64,000 nt of DNA from Ensifer adhaerens (GCF_002007205.1 NZ_LAZS01000012.1:434001-498000), one strand, 5' to 3'; shown: positions 1 through 8,964, numbered from the stretch's first letter. The notes: generated by a model from the letters alone, not told the origin. Numbers and translations are program-made.

Positions 1-55
1 CAGTTTCCAGCCCTATTATGGGCCGCGCCAGCAATGCGTGTCGCCGTATTACTGA
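1..55 (+). CDS. Possible C-terminal end of a truncated gene
   Basis: The window opens inside a frame that encodes about 17 residues rich in Tyr, Pro and Gln (ending CVSPYY) before a TGA at 53-55. The codons look ordinary for this genome. This would be the tail of a small protein that starts upstream of the window. The piece is too short to assign a family, and it may be chance. Confidence 0.3.
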   Translation, partial: SFQPYYGPRQQCVSPYY

Positions 56-451
56 CCAGCAGGCCCGGCTCGCTTCCGAGAAGTGGCGGATCCCTTTCAA
101 TGCTCTCCGATACACTCGCAAAGCCGAGGACGCGTTGCACGCAACCGAGGTCGGGGTTCCCGGCTGAGCCGGAGCCATCGTCCTCTCCGCATGGACCTTC
201 GCCGGCCGCGATTTCGGGATCCCGTGTCTTGCTTGCATCGATACAGTCGGCGCGCTTCCGAAACGCGGAAGGTCGTCGTCTTCGATCTTTACGCGATCCT
301 TGTTTGCGAACAGATAGGCAAACATCCAGAACTCGCCCGATACCGATGGAGACGTCGCTCAGCAATCGTTTCTTGCGTGTCCCAGGACTGCAGGAAGCCG
401 AACTGCAAGGCGCCCTGCCTTCTCAAAGGGTGAGTGCCTGTGAACGCATCC
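56..451. other. Non-coding or unassigned stretch
   Basis: About 400 bases lie between the window edge and the IclR regulator gene. Short open frames occur on both strands, but they overlap one another, lack convincing ribosome binding sites and resemble no family I recognise. No clear hairpin, repeat or RNA gene was seen. Confidence 0.4.
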
Positions 452-1276
452 TCAGACCTTCTGCGCGGCACGCAGGGCGGAGGTCGGATAGCGTAGGGTC
501 GGGTCGAAGGGATTGAGCTTGCGGCTGATCGCCTGCGCCTCCGCCTTCAAGAGGTCGGTGATCGTGCCGCTTCGCGTTTCCGTCAGGCGCGATGCCAGCG
601 TGCCGATGCTCAAGGAGGCGACGGCGATGCCGTTGCGGTCAAGAACCGGCACACCGAGACCCGCCATGCCCTCGATCATCTCGAAATTCATCTGCGCGGC
701 ACCGATCCGCCTGACCTCCTCGACCTTGATGCGCAGGTCCACCTCGTCGATCGGCGCTCGGTCCATGATGCGCGGCATATTGAACTTGATGATCGCCTCG
801 CGTTCCTCCTCGGGCAGGTGGGCGAGGATGGCGATGCTGCCCTGGCCGATGCCGAGCGGCACTTTGCCACCGATGTCGCCGGTAAAGGAGCGGATCGGGA
901 AGGGCCCCTCGACGCGGTCGAGGCAGATTGCGTCAAAATTGCTGCGCACCAGCAGAAAGACCGTGTCGTTGAAGGTGGCGGACAGCCTCAAGAGCGACGG
1001 CCGGGCGATGTCGAGGATGCCTTCTCGCCGGCGCGCCTGCGAGGCGATCGAGAAGAACTCCAGCGACAGGCGGTAGGATTTCCCCTCTGGCATTTGCTCC
1101 ACGAGGCCTTCGGCGATCAGGGTCTTCAATAGCCGATGCGCCGATGGCTGGCTGAGATTCAGCCTCCGCGCGAGATCGATGACCCGCACACCCTCGCTCG
1201 CGTTATCTGCGAGGTCTTTCAGGATGTGGATCGCCTTGGTGAGGCTGGAGCTTCCGGCGTTCTCTGATTCCGACAT
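452..1276 (-). CDS. IclR family transcriptional regulator
   Basis: This 274-residue protein has the IclR layout. An N-terminal winged helix-turn-helix (about residues 12-65, with LSQPSAHRLLKTL as recognition region) is followed by a GAF-like effector domain (about 85-260) with the family's FTGDIGGKVPLGIGQGS stretch. I chose the ATG at 1276 because a GAAAGA-type site lies upstream; an in-frame ATG at 1360 would add 28 non-conserved residues and run through the likely operator. The gene diverges from the amine dehydrogenase/ABC operon, so it probably controls that operon and itself in response to the imported substrate. Family assignment is firm; the ligand is unknown. Confidence 0.92.
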   Translation of the reverse strand: MSESENAGSSSLTKAIHILKDLADNASEGVRVIDLARRLNLSQPSAHRLLKTLIAEGLVEQMPEGKSYRLSLEFFSIASQARRREGILDIARPSLLRLSATFNDTVFLLVRSNFDAICLDRVEGPFPIRSFTGDIGGKVPLGIGQGSIAILAHLPEEEREAIIKFNMPRIMDRAPIDEVDLRIKVEEVRRIGAAQMNFEMIEGMAGLGVPVLDRNGIAVASLSIGTLASRLTETRSGTITDLLKAEAQAISRKLNPFDPTLRYPTSALRAAQKV

Positions 1277-1307
1277 TTGCGAAAATCTTTCAAAATCTGC
1301 GTGGCAT

Positions 1308-1326
1308 AATTCCGTATATCGGATTT
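1308..1326. promoter_or_regulatory. Candidate IclR operator
   Basis: An interrupted inverted repeat, AATTCCG-TATAT-CGGATTT, lies about 30 bases upstream of the IclR start. A related half-site (AATTCCGAAAT) lies just beyond, near 1339-1349. IclR proteins commonly bind short AT-flanked palindromes in the divergent promoter region. The arms are imperfect outside the CCG/CGG cores, so this is a suggestion from position and symmetry. Confidence 0.4.
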
Positions 1327-1611
1327 TTCTAACAAAAAATTCCGAAATAGAAAATTGCATTTGTGTTTTTCGTCAATTTCCTGGAGTTAATTCACACAAG
1401 CCTTCTTCAAGGGGTGGATGTGCCAGACGTGAATAGCCGAGAGGCTATTCCGAGCGCGAAACCGTGCCTTTATGGGTGCACTCGCGCACGGCGGAGATCT
1501 CAACGTCTGAAGGAAGGTTCGATGGTTGACGACGTGTCGCAGCCGCCGGGATCGCCGACAAGAAAAATGGGGCAGGCGATCTCAGGGGTAGCGACCCACG
1601 GGAGAATGAGC

Positions 1612-2673
1612 ATGAGTTTCCTGAACCTTGAGAAGGTCTCCAAGTTCTATGGGTCGGTCGCGGCCGTTCATGATTTCGATCTTGCGGTCGAAAAGGGCGA
1701 GTTCATCTCGCTGCTCGGGCCCTCGGGCTGCGGCAAGACGACGACCCTGCAGATGATCACCGGGCTCGTGCGGCCCTCCTCAGGCACGATCATCATGGGC
1801 GGGCGCGACATCACCCACCTGCCGCCGCCGCAACGCGAACTGGGCGTCGTCTTCCAGAGCTATGCGCTCTTCCCCCATATGACCGTGGCGCAGAATGTTT
1901 CCTTCGGCCTCGAAATGCGCAAGGTGGCGAAGACGGAGCGCGACAAACGGATCAAGGAGATCCTGTCGCTGGTCCATCTCTCGGCGCTTGCCGATCGCTA
2001 CCCGCGCGAGATGTCGGGCGGCCAGCGCCAGCGCGTGGCAATTGCCCGGGCGCTTGTCATCAACCCGCCCGTACTCTTGCTCGACGAGCCGCTGTCGAAC
2101 CTCGATGCGCAGCTTCGCGAGGAAATGCAGTTCGAATTGCGCCGCATCCAGCAGACCGTCGGCATCACGACGATCATGGTGACCCATGATCAGGCTGAAG
2201 CGCTGTCGATCAGCGATCGCGTCGTCGTCATGGAGAAAGGGCGCATCACCCAGGTCGATACGCCTTATGAGCTCTACGAGCATCCGCGCAACGACTTCAT
2301 CTCGTCCTTCGTCGGCAAGTCCAACTTCCTGCGTGCGACCTCGGCCTTCAACGGCAAGGGCGCGTCGATCAGCATCGACAACACGCCGATCCGTTTCAAC
2401 ACCGACCGCCGCGAGCCGGATGGCAAAGTCTCGATCTTCATCCGCCCGGAAAAGCTGCGGTTGACCGAGCCGGGCGAGGGCCAGATCCAGGGCAAAGTGA
2501 CGACACGCTATTTCATGGGCAGCCAATGGTTGGTCAGCGCCGAGACGCCGGCGGGCGTTCTTGCCGTTGCTGTTCCCAATCTCGGTGCGCCGCCGCCGCT
2601 GGAAGGCGAAACCGTCGGGCTCGCCTGGCAGAATGCCGATTGTCGTGTGCTGGCGGGGGCGGCCAAGTCATGA
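1612..2673 (+). CDS. ABC transporter ATP-binding protein (spermidine/putrescine/opine type)
   Basis: This 353-residue ATPase powers the importer encoded by the next two genes. It has Walker A GPSGCGKTT (residues 36-44), a Q-loop in FQSYALFPH, the signature [10 protein letters not shown], Walker B VLLLDEP, the H-loop VTHDQ and a C-terminal TOBE-like region, as in PotA proteins. I chose ATG 1612 because GGAG lies 7 bases upstream and the protein then begins at the conserved LNLEKVSKFYG. An ATG at 1522 with a strong AGGAAGG site is a real alternative and would add 30 residues of low-complexity sequence. The stop overlaps the next start (ATGA). It is the first gene of a seven-gene operon. Confidence 0.92.
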   Translation: MSFLNLEKVSKFYGSVAAVHDFDLAVEKGEFISLLGPSGCGKTTTLQMITGLVRPSSGTIIMGGRDITHLPPPQRELGVVFQSYALFPHMTVAQNVSFGLEMRKVAKTERDKRIKEILSLVHLSALADRYPREMSGGQRQRVAIARALVINPPVLLLDEPLSNLDAQLREEMQFELRRIQQTVGITTIMVTHDQAEALSISDRVVVMEKGRITQVDTPYELYEHPRNDFISSFVGKSNFLRATSAFNGKGASISIDNTPIRFNTDRREPDGKVSIFIRPEKLRLTEPGEGQIQGKVTTRYFMGSQWLVSAETPAGVLAVAVPNLGAPPPLEGETVGLAWQNADCRVLAGAAKS

Positions 2674-3542
2674 GCGCCGCTATCTCCGCCATCAAGCCGC
2701 GACGGCTCGCACCCTTGGCCCTTTCCGGGCCGACGACCCTGTTCTTCATCGGCCTCGTGCTCTTGCCGCTGCTATTGACGGTCATCCTCTCCTTCAACAG
2801 CTATGACTATACCGCCGGTATCCAGAGCGACTTCACCTTTGCCAACTACCTGACGGTGTTGCAGGACGAATATTATCTCTCGACCTTCTGGCGGACATTG
2901 CGGCTGGCGCTTCTGACGACGGTCATCACGGTGGCGATCGGTGTGCCGGAGGCCTACGTGCTCTCGAACATGCGCAAGCCCTGGCGGTCGATCTTCCTCC
3001 TGGTGATCATCGGCCCATTGCTCGTCTCCGTGGTCGTGCGAACCTTCGGCTGGAGCATGCTGCTCGGTAAGAACGGCTTCGTGAACAGCGCACTTGCCAT
3101 CGTCGGCCTTGACCCGGTCCAGCTTCTCTACACGGAGACGGCGATCGTCATCGGCCTCGTGCACATCATGCTGCCGTTCATGGTGATCCCCGTCTGGACC
3201 GTGCTGCAGAAACTCGACCCCACCGTCGAGGCGGCAGCGCTCACTCTCGGCGCCTCGCGCTTCACGGCCCTTCGTCGCGTCGTCTTTCCGCAGGCGGCTC
3301 TCGGCATCCTCTCCGGCAGCCTCATCGTCTTTGCGCTGTCGGCGAGCTCGTTTGCCATCCCCGGCCTGCTTGGCGGCCGGCGGCTGAAAATGGCGGCAAC
3401 ACTTGTCTACGACGAGTTCCTGATCGAGCTGAACTGGCCGCTCGGTGCGACCATCGCGATCATCGTGCTTGTCGCCAATCTCGTGATCATGCTCGCCTAT
3501 AACCGCCTCATCGAGCGGCAGGCGAAGCGCAAGCTGGGTTGA
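2670..3542 (+). CDS. ABC transporter permease (PotB type)
   Basis: This 290-residue inner-membrane protein starts at the ATG overlapping the ATPase stop. It has an N-terminal membrane segment (FFIGLVLLPLLLTVILSF), then about five more. The cytoplasmic EAA-type loop (VEAAALTLGASRFTALRRVVFPQA) contacts the ATPase. Length and order match the first permease of spermidine/putrescine-like importers. It pairs with the next gene to form the channel. The substrate cannot be read from the permease alone. Confidence 0.9.
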   Translation: MSAAISAIKPRRLAPLALSGPTTLFFIGLVLLPLLLTVILSFNSYDYTAGIQSDFTFANYLTVLQDEYYLSTFWRTLRLALLTTVITVAIGVPEAYVLSNMRKPWRSIFLLVIIGPLLVSVVVRTFGWSMLLGKNGFVNSALAIVGLDPVQLLYTETAIVIGLVHIMLPFMVIPVWTVLQKLDPTVEAAALTLGASRFTALRRVVFPQAALGILSGSLIVFALSASSFAIPGLLGGRRLKMAATLVYDEFLIELNWPLGATIAIIVLVANLVIMLAYNRLIERQAKRKLG

Positions 3543-3546
3543 AGCC

Positions 3547-4341
3547 ATGCAGAGAAACGGACCCATCGCTCTCGCATTCCATAGCCTCGTCGTCGTCTTC
3601 ATGTTGGCGCCGATGGTGGTCGTCTGCCTCGTCGCCTTCACGCCGGAAAACACCCTGGCGATGCCCTGGAACGGGTTGTCGCTTCGCTGGTTCGAGGCAG
3701 TCTTCCATCACGCCGATTTCATGTCGTCTTTCGGAAACAGCGTCCGGCTCGCACTGCTTTCGGCCACCATCTCGACGGTCTTGGCGGTTCCGGCGGCTTT
3801 GGCGATTACCCGCTACGAGTTTCGCGGCCGCGAGGCGCTGAATGCGCTGTTCCTGTCGCCGCTGATCATCCCGCACCTGGTTCTCGGCGTCGCCTTCCTG
3901 CGTCTCTTCTCGCTGATGGGCATGGGCGGTTCCTTCGGCTGGCTGGTCGCCACCCATGCAATCGTCGTTACCCCCTATACGCTGCGGCTGATCCTGGCGT
4001 CGCTGACGAGCATGGATCGCAATGCGGAAAATGCGGCGCGCACGCTGGGTGCTGCGGAGTGGACGGTGTTTCGCCGGATCACCATGCCGCTCATGCTGCC
4101 GGGCATCAGCGGCGGCTGGCTGCTCGCCTTCATCAACAGCTTCGACGAACTGACCATGTCGATCTTCGTGACCTCGCCATCGACCGTCACGCTGCCTGTG
4201 CGCATGTACATGTATGCGAGCGAATCCATCGACCCGATGATGGCGGCCGTTTCGACGCTGATGATCGTGCTCGCCACCATCACGATGATCATTCTCGATC
4301 GCCTGTTCGGTCTCGACCGGCTGCTGGTGGGCAAGGGCTGA
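3547..4341 (+). CDS. ABC transporter permease (PotC type)
   Basis: This 264-residue membrane protein begins 4 bases after the previous stop. It has about six hydrophobic segments and a canonical EAA loop (AENAARTLGAAEWTVFRRITMP) that docks on the ATPase. It is the second half of the membrane channel. Gene order (ATPase, PotB-like, PotC-like) is that of opine and polyamine importers, except that the binding protein comes last, after the dehydrogenase genes. Confidence 0.9.
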   Translation: MQRNGPIALAFHSLVVVFMLAPMVVVCLVAFTPENTLAMPWNGLSLRWFEAVFHHADFMSSFGNSVRLALLSATISTVLAVPAALAITRYEFRGREALNALFLSPLIIPHLVLGVAFLRLFSLMGMGGSFGWLVATHAIVVTPYTLRLILASLTSMDRNAENAARTLGAAEWTVFRRITMPLMLPGISGGWLLAFINSFDELTMSIFVTSPSTVTLPVRMYMYASESIDPMMAAVSTLMIVLATITMIILDRLFGLDRLLVGKG

Positions 4342-4347
4342 GATCCG

Positions 4348-4662
4348 ATGTCGATGAACCCGTTGCTCCGGCGGCGCTACCGCCTGGACGAGACACCCGT
4401 GCCATTCGTGCTGAACGGCGTAGCCGAAACCGGTCGCCGCGGCGACACGGTTCTCACGGCGATCCTCTCGGTCAGCGGCAGCCTCCGGCAGAGCGAATTC
4501 ACCGGTGAGAAACGCGCCGGCTTCTGCCTGATCGGCGCCTGCCAGGACTGCTACGTGATGATGGCCGACGGCCGACGGGTCAGAGCCTGCAGCACGGCCT
4601 TGCTTCCGGGCATGGCCTTTATCACCGACGTCGGCGCGATGGCGGAGATCGGCCATGAGTGA
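4348..4662 (+). CDS. Small [2Fe-2S] subunit of a flavin amine dehydrogenase (HcnA/OoxA-type)
   Basis: This 104-residue ferredoxin-like protein carries C60-x4-C65-x2-C68 and C81, the plant-type [2Fe-2S] pattern of the small subunits of hydrogen cyanide synthase, opine oxidases and D-hydroxyproline dehydrogenases. Such subunits pass electrons between the two flavoprotein partners encoded by the next two genes. It starts 6 bases after the permease stop, and its 3' end overlaps the next gene by 8 bases, which suggests coupled translation and a fixed stoichiometry. ATG 4348 is chosen; ATG 4354 is equally possible. Confidence 0.88.
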   Translation: MSMNPLLRRRYRLDETPVPFVLNGVAETGRRGDTVLTAILSVSGSLRQSEFTGEKRAGFCLIGACQDCYVMMADGRRVRACSTALLPGMAFITDVGAMAEIGHE

Positions 4663-6055
4663 GCCGCTGTCGCCCGTTGTCGTCGGTGCAGGACCTGCCG
4701 GTATTCGTGCTGCCGAACGCCTGGTTCGCGCCGGTCTCAGGCCGATCGTGCTTGACGAAGGTCAGCGCGCCGGCGGACAGATCTATCGCCGCCCCCTGGT
4801 CGAGGACGGCCGGTCCTACCGGGGCCGTTATGGCTCGGAAGCCGGCAAGGCGCAAAGGCTGCATCAAGCCTTTGAGGCATTGCTGCCGCAGATCGACTAC
4901 CGGCCCGAGACGCTGGTCTGGAACATCTCTCACTCCGAGCGCGGCAATCAGCTCGATATCCTTTCCGCCGGCGTTCACCGCCAGGTCGACTTCTCGCATC
5001 TGATCCTGTGCACCGGTGCGACCGATCGCGTGCTGCCGTTTCCGGGATGGACAGTGCCTGGCGCCTACACGCTTGGTGCCTCGCAGACGGCGCTCAAGGC
5101 CCAGGGCTGCACGGTCGGTGACCGCGTCGTCTTCATGGGCTCTGGCCCGCTGCTCTACCTGGTCGCCTGGCAATACATGAGAGCCGGCGCCCGCGTGCAG
5201 GCGGTCCTCGACACAGCGCCCCTCGCATCGAAGCGGCATTTGCTGGCCCTTGCCGTTCATGCACCCCGGATCGTCGCGCTTGGCGTCTTCTATGGGCTCC
5301 AGCTTCAGCTTGCCGGCGTGAAGATCCGCTACGGCGTCAGACCTGAGGCGGTCCTGGGCACGTCACAGGTCGAAGGTCTTCGCTACCGTCGACGCACACC
5401 TGCGGGCGAAGTTGTCGAGTCGATCGCCTGCGATGCGCTCGCCTATGGATTTGCCCTTCGTGCGGAAACCCAGCTTGCCGATCTTGCCGGTTGCCGGTTC
5501 CATTTCGACGAGCGCGATCGGGTCTGGCTGCCTGAGCGCGATGTCCTGGGCCGCACGAGCCGACCGGATGTCTATATCGCCGGCGACGGCAGCGGTATTG
5601 CCGGCGCTGACGCAGCCGAGATTTCGGGCGAGCTTGCAGCCATGGCCCTTCTTGAGGATGCGGGGCGAGCGTCGGCGGATGTCGCGCGCCTTGTAGCGGC
5701 ACGCAACAGGATCCTGCGCCAGCGCGACATTCTCGAACAGGCATTTCCTTTCCCGGCCGACTGGTTCGAGACTGTTCCGGCCGAAACGACACTTTGCCGT
5801 TGCGAAGAAATCACCGTCGCTGAGGTAAGGCGCACCATCGCGTCGGGCTCGATCACCGAGATCAACCGCCTCAAGGCGCTAAGCCGCGTCGGCATGGGCC
5901 GCTGTCAGGGGCGTATGTGCTCGGCGGGAGCCGCCGAACTCCTGAGTGGCGCCTGCGGCGTCACTGCCGACAAAGTCGGACGGCTGCGCGCCCAGGCACC
6001 GGTCAAGCCCATTCCACTCAATTTTGGCGGCGGAAAACCGGAGGCATGGTCATGA
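4655..6055 (+). CDS. FAD/NAD-binding oxidoreductase subunit A with BFD-like [2Fe-2S] domain (HcnB/OoxA-type)
   Basis: This 466-residue flavoprotein has a dinucleotide-binding motif VGAGPAGIRAA near its N-terminus and a second fold around FMGSGPLLYL. Its C-terminal bacterioferritin-associated-ferredoxin-like domain has four cysteines, at 381, 383, 417 and 422. This is the large subunit of the three-part amine/imino acid dehydrogenases (hydrogen cyanide synthase B, opine oxidase A, D-hydroxyproline dehydrogenase). It overlaps the genes on both sides (8 and 4 bases), as expected for a complex. Substrate is unknown; cyanide synthesis is unlikely because the genes sit in an uptake operon. Confidence 0.88.
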   Translation: MSEPLSPVVVGAGPAGIRAAERLVRAGLRPIVLDEGQRAGGQIYRRPLVEDGRSYRGRYGSEAGKAQRLHQAFEALLPQIDYRPETLVWNISHSERGNQLDILSAGVHRQVDFSHLILCTGATDRVLPFPGWTVPGAYTLGASQTALKAQGCTVGDRVVFMGSGPLLYLVAWQYMRAGARVQAVLDTAPLASKRHLLALAVHAPRIVALGVFYGLQLQLAGVKIRYGVRPEAVLGTSQVEGLRYRRRTPAGEVVESIACDALAYGFALRAETQLADLAGCRFHFDERDRVWLPERDVLGRTSRPDVYIAGDGSGIAGADAAEISGELAAMALLEDAGRASADVARLVAARNRILRQRDILEQAFPFPADWFETVPAETTLCRCEEITVAEVRRTIASGSITEINRLKALSRVGMGRCQGRMCSAGAAELLSGACGVTADKVGRLRAQAPVKPIPLNFGGGKPEAWS

Positions 6056-7194
6056 CCCGGCGTCTCTCGGTCGACGTCGCGATCATCGGCGGCGGGCTGG
6101 TCGGCAGCTCCGCAGCACTTGCCATGCGCAAGGCGGGGCTTTCGGTCGCCCTCATCGACAAAGGGTACTGCGGCGCTCAGGCGAGCGGGGTCAACTATGG
6201 CGGCGTGCGCCGGCAGGGTCGGCCTCCTGAACAGTTGCCGTTGTCGCAACGGGCGCATCGAATCTGGTCGCAACTGGGAGCGATGATCGGCATGGAGGCA
6301 GAGTATGTCCGTTCCGGCCACCTGAAGCTTGCCCGCACCGAGAAGGATTTCGCCAAGCTCGAAGCCTATGCCGAGACTGTGAGGAACTATGGTCTCGGGC
6401 TCGAACTCGTTGCCGGATCGGCCTTGAGCAAGCGGTTTCCCTGGCTTTCGGCCCAGGCGGTCGGCGCCTCTCTCTGCCCTGAAGACGGTCATGCCAATCC
6501 GCGGCTGGTGGCGCCCGCGTTTGCCCGGACCGCCGAGCGGGCCGGCGCGACGGTGCTGGAGCTGACGCCGGTACGCGCGGTTGCGGCAACCGGCAGCGGC
6601 TTCGCCATCCTGGCCGGCGACGATATCGAGATCCGCTGCCGGCAACTGGTCAACAGCGCCGGCGCCTGGTCCGATCATTTCGCCGCCCAGTTCGGAGAGC
6701 CGGCGCCGCTCACACGGATCTATCCGTCGATGGTGGTCACCGAACCGTTGCCGCTGCGCCTGCCAATGAGCATGGGCGAACAGGGCGGCAGCTTCTATGG
6801 CCGGCAGGTGGCGCGGGGCAACTATGTGATGGGTGGTGGCCGCGGCCTGCCGCTCGCCGACCCGGACTTTTCACGCCCGTCGGTCAAAGCGGCGTCCTCC
6901 GTCATGCAGCGCGCCATCGCCCTCTTTCCGCACCTGGCGGACGCCCAGGTCATCCGCTTCTGGTCTGGAACCGAGGCCGAAATGCCCGATGGCAATCCCG
7001 TAATCGGCCCGAGCGAAACGACATCCGGCCTTTTCCATGCCTTCGGCTTCTGCGGCGCCGGGTTTCAGACAGCGCCCGCCGTCGGTGAAGTGCTCGCAGA
7101 GCTCGTCACCCTCGGGCGGACGACAACGCCCATCCAAGCCTTTTCCATTGGCCGCTTCCGCAAGGTGGCGGTCGAAACTGCAGCCTCGTTGTAA
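6052..7194 (+). CDS. FAD-dependent amine/D-amino acid oxidoreductase subunit B (HcnC/OoxB-type)
   Basis: This 380-residue protein of the DAO/glycine oxidase fold begins at an ATG that overlaps the upstream stop (ATGA), with GGAGG 7 bases before it. The FAD-binding GGGLVGS lies at residues 13-19, and the C-terminal GFCGAGFQTAPAVGE region is typical of the fold. In the known heterotrimers this subunit oxidises the C-N bond of the substrate (opine, glycine or D-hydroxyproline). With the two upstream subunits it should convert the imported compound to an imine or keto acid. Confidence 0.88.
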   Translation: MTRRLSVDVAIIGGGLVGSSAALAMRKAGLSVALIDKGYCGAQASGVNYGGVRRQGRPPEQLPLSQRAHRIWSQLGAMIGMEAEYVRSGHLKLARTEKDFAKLEAYAETVRNYGLGLELVAGSALSKRFPWLSAQAVGASLCPEDGHANPRLVAPAFARTAERAGATVLELTPVRAVAATGSGFAILAGDDIEIRCRQLVNSAGAWSDHFAAQFGEPAPLTRIYPSMVVTEPLPLRLPMSMGEQGGSFYGRQVARGNYVMGGGRGLPLADPDFSRPSVKAASSVMQRAIALFPHLADAQVIRFWSGTEAEMPDGNPVIGPSETTSGLFHAFGFCGAGFQTAPAVGEVLAELVTLGRTTTPIQAFSIGRFRKVAVETAASL

Positions 7195-7211
7195 ACAGAA
7201 AGGGGAATACC

Positions 7212-8267
7212 ATGATTGACCAACGGCTTACCAAAACCACGGCGCTGGCGCTTCTGGCCTTTGTCCTGCAGCAAAATGCTGCGTCGGCGGAAACCAAGAC
7301 GCTCTATATCGGCATGAACGGCGGCAACTTCGAGCGCGCCTACACCGAGCACGTGCTGCCGCCGTTCGAGAAGGCGAACGACGTCAAGGTCGTCGTCGTG
7401 CCCGGCACCTCCGCCGATATTCTCGCCAAGGCAACCGCTGCCAAGGACAACCCGCAGATGCATGTCATGCTGCTTGACGATGGCGTGATGGTGCGCGCGA
7501 TCGGCGGCGGTCTCTGCCAGAGGATTGCCGCTGATCCGGTGCTCGACCAGATCCAGCCTGCTGCCCGCCTGAAGGACGACATGGCCATCGGCGTCGACAT
7601 GGGCATGACCGGTCTTGCCTACAACAAGAAGCTCTTCGACCAGAAGGGCTGGCCGGCGCCGACCTCGTGGATGGACATGGCCGATCCCAAGTTCGAAAAC
7701 GCCGTCGTCTTCCAGTCGGCTTCCGCATCGAGCTTCGGCCTGCACGCCTTCCTGATGTTCAACCGTATTCAGGGTGGCAGTGAGACCAATGTCGAGCCCG
7801 GTTTCGAGAAGTTCTCCGATACGATCGGTAAGAACGTCATCGAGTTCATCCCGAGCTCGGCCAAGATCTCCGAGATGGTGCAGACCGGCGAGGCCGCGAT
7901 CTTCCCGCTGACCCCGACGGCCGTCAACAATCTCAAGGACAAGGGGATTCCGGTCGAATACGCCCAGCCCAAGGAAGGCTCGGTCGTGCTCGCCGTCACC
8001 GAATGCGTGATCGCCAACAACAGCGAACCGGAACTCAGCCAGAAGCTCGCCCACTACCTGCTTTCGGCCGAGGCACAGAGCCTGGCGCTCGACCATGGCA
8101 ACATCATCCCATCGAACGTCGATGCCAAGGCCGGTACCGACACGGCGAACGCGAAGCTCTCGACCTTTAAGGCCAACATGGAGACCGCCAAGGTGCTCGA
8201 TTGGGATGCGATCAACCAGAACCGGCAGGAATGGAACAAGCGCTGGAACCGCATGATCGAACGGTAA
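7212..8267 (+). CDS. Periplasmic substrate-binding protein of the upstream ABC importer
   Basis: This 351-residue PotD/family-1-type binding protein has a signal peptide (cleavage probably after ...QQNAASA, residue 26). The mature start TLYIGMNGGNFERAY is typical of opine/polyamine binders. It begins 17 bases after the dehydrogenase gene behind AAAGGGG and ends the operon. It would deliver the substrate to the two permeases encoded at 2670-4341. The ligand pocket cannot be assigned by eye. Confidence 0.9.
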   Translation: MIDQRLTKTTALALLAFVLQQNAASAETKTLYIGMNGGNFERAYTEHVLPPFEKANDVKVVVVPGTSADILAKATAAKDNPQMHVMLLDDGVMVRAIGGGLCQRIAADPVLDQIQPAARLKDDMAIGVDMGMTGLAYNKKLFDQKGWPAPTSWMDMADPKFENAVVFQSASASSFGLHAFLMFNRIQGGSETNVEPGFEKFSDTIGKNVIEFIPSSAKISEMVQTGEAAIFPLTPTAVNNLKDKGIPVEYAQPKEGSVVLAVTECVIANNSEPELSQKLAHYLLSAEAQSLALDHGNIIPSNVDAKAGTDTANAKLSTFKANMETAKVLDWDAINQNRQEWNKRWNRMIER

Positions 8268-8290
8268 GCGTCGCGGGTACGCTCATCTGT

Positions 8291-8320
8291 CCGCCAGGCG
8301 CACAGGCGTGCGCCTGGCGG
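8291..8320 (+). terminator. Hairpin after the amine dehydrogenase operon
   Basis: A perfect 12-base-pair stem (CCGCCAGGCGCA / TGCGCCTGGCGG) with a 6-base loop lies 23 bases after the binding-protein stop. There is no T-run, so termination may need Rho, or the hairpin may protect the mRNA end. Confidence 0.6.
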
Positions 8321-8526
8321 TGCGACATCATCGACGGCATCGTGGGCGCCACCAGCCAGTCGCTAAGCGTGCGGAGAACAGAGCACATGCGATGCCGGAT
8401 CGCATCGTGCGTTCCGTCGCCTTTGCGGGCTCATTTGGTGGGTGCGTGAAGATATAGGCGGGAGAATCCGGGCTGCCCTGTCATGTGAGCCGTTGCGGCT
8501 GGTCAGTCCCCGGCCGTAGCGCCGCT

Positions 8527-8664
8527 TTAGCGCGGGGCAACCGCGCCCGCATAAAACCCGCCGTCGCCGCCGTAGTAATCCGTTCTGACACTACTCGCGC
8601 CGCCGGTGGTCTGAGAACATCCCGCGAGCGCGGCGAGTACGAGCAACAATGTGACAATACGCAT
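8527..8664 (-). CDS. Small lipoprotein
   Basis: This 45-residue protein is mostly signal peptide. Met-Arg and a hydrophobic stretch are followed by the lipobox LAGC, so the mature lipid-anchored peptide would be only about 29 residues (TTGGASSVRTDYYGGDGG...). The ATG at 8664 has AAGGATC upstream. An upstream in-frame ATG at 8721 would bury the signal and was rejected. Such tiny Gly/Tyr-rich lipoproteins are common in Rhizobiaceae and have no known role. It has no close operon partner. Confidence 0.65.
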   Translation of the reverse strand: MRIVTLLLVLAALAGCSQTTGGASSVRTDYYGGDGGFYAGAVAPR

Positions 8665-8745
8665 TGAGTTTGATCCTTCGTTGGCTGCCGCACACATAGT
8701 CATCGGTAAGGGCCCCGACAACCAGGCGACAGCTCGACTTTCGAC

Positions 8746-8964
8746 CTAACCTTGTATTCGAGCGAGTATGTCACTGGCGCGGTGGATGCGCTCGAAGCTG
8801 CGTGCGACCACGGCGCGCACGCGCGAGGTGCCCGCACGACAACGTTCGACGGCGACCAGGATGGCCGATCGGATTTCCTGCTGGTCTCGGAAATTCGCGA
8901 CGGATTGAGGTCGCTGCGCTGAGCGCCGCCGACGACCGGGCGACTGCAGGCGCGCCAACATCAC
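8746..8964 (-). other. Uncertain open frame (possible gene remnant) in a 318-base gap
   Basis: A 72-codon frame on the minus strand has high G/C at codon third positions in its second half (QQEIRSAILVAVERCRAGTSR...), as real genes here do. Its only start codons lie inside the terminator hairpin of the next gene, and no ribosome binding site is visible. It may be the 3' remnant of a gene or a chance frame. Nothing else was seen between 8665 and 8943. Confidence 0.25.

Noticed and set aside
4348-7194. Hydrogen cyanide synthase (hcnABC)
   Set aside because: The subunit make-up is the same, but the genes are embedded in an ABC uptake operon with an IclR regulator. Opine or imino acid dehydrogenase is more likely.
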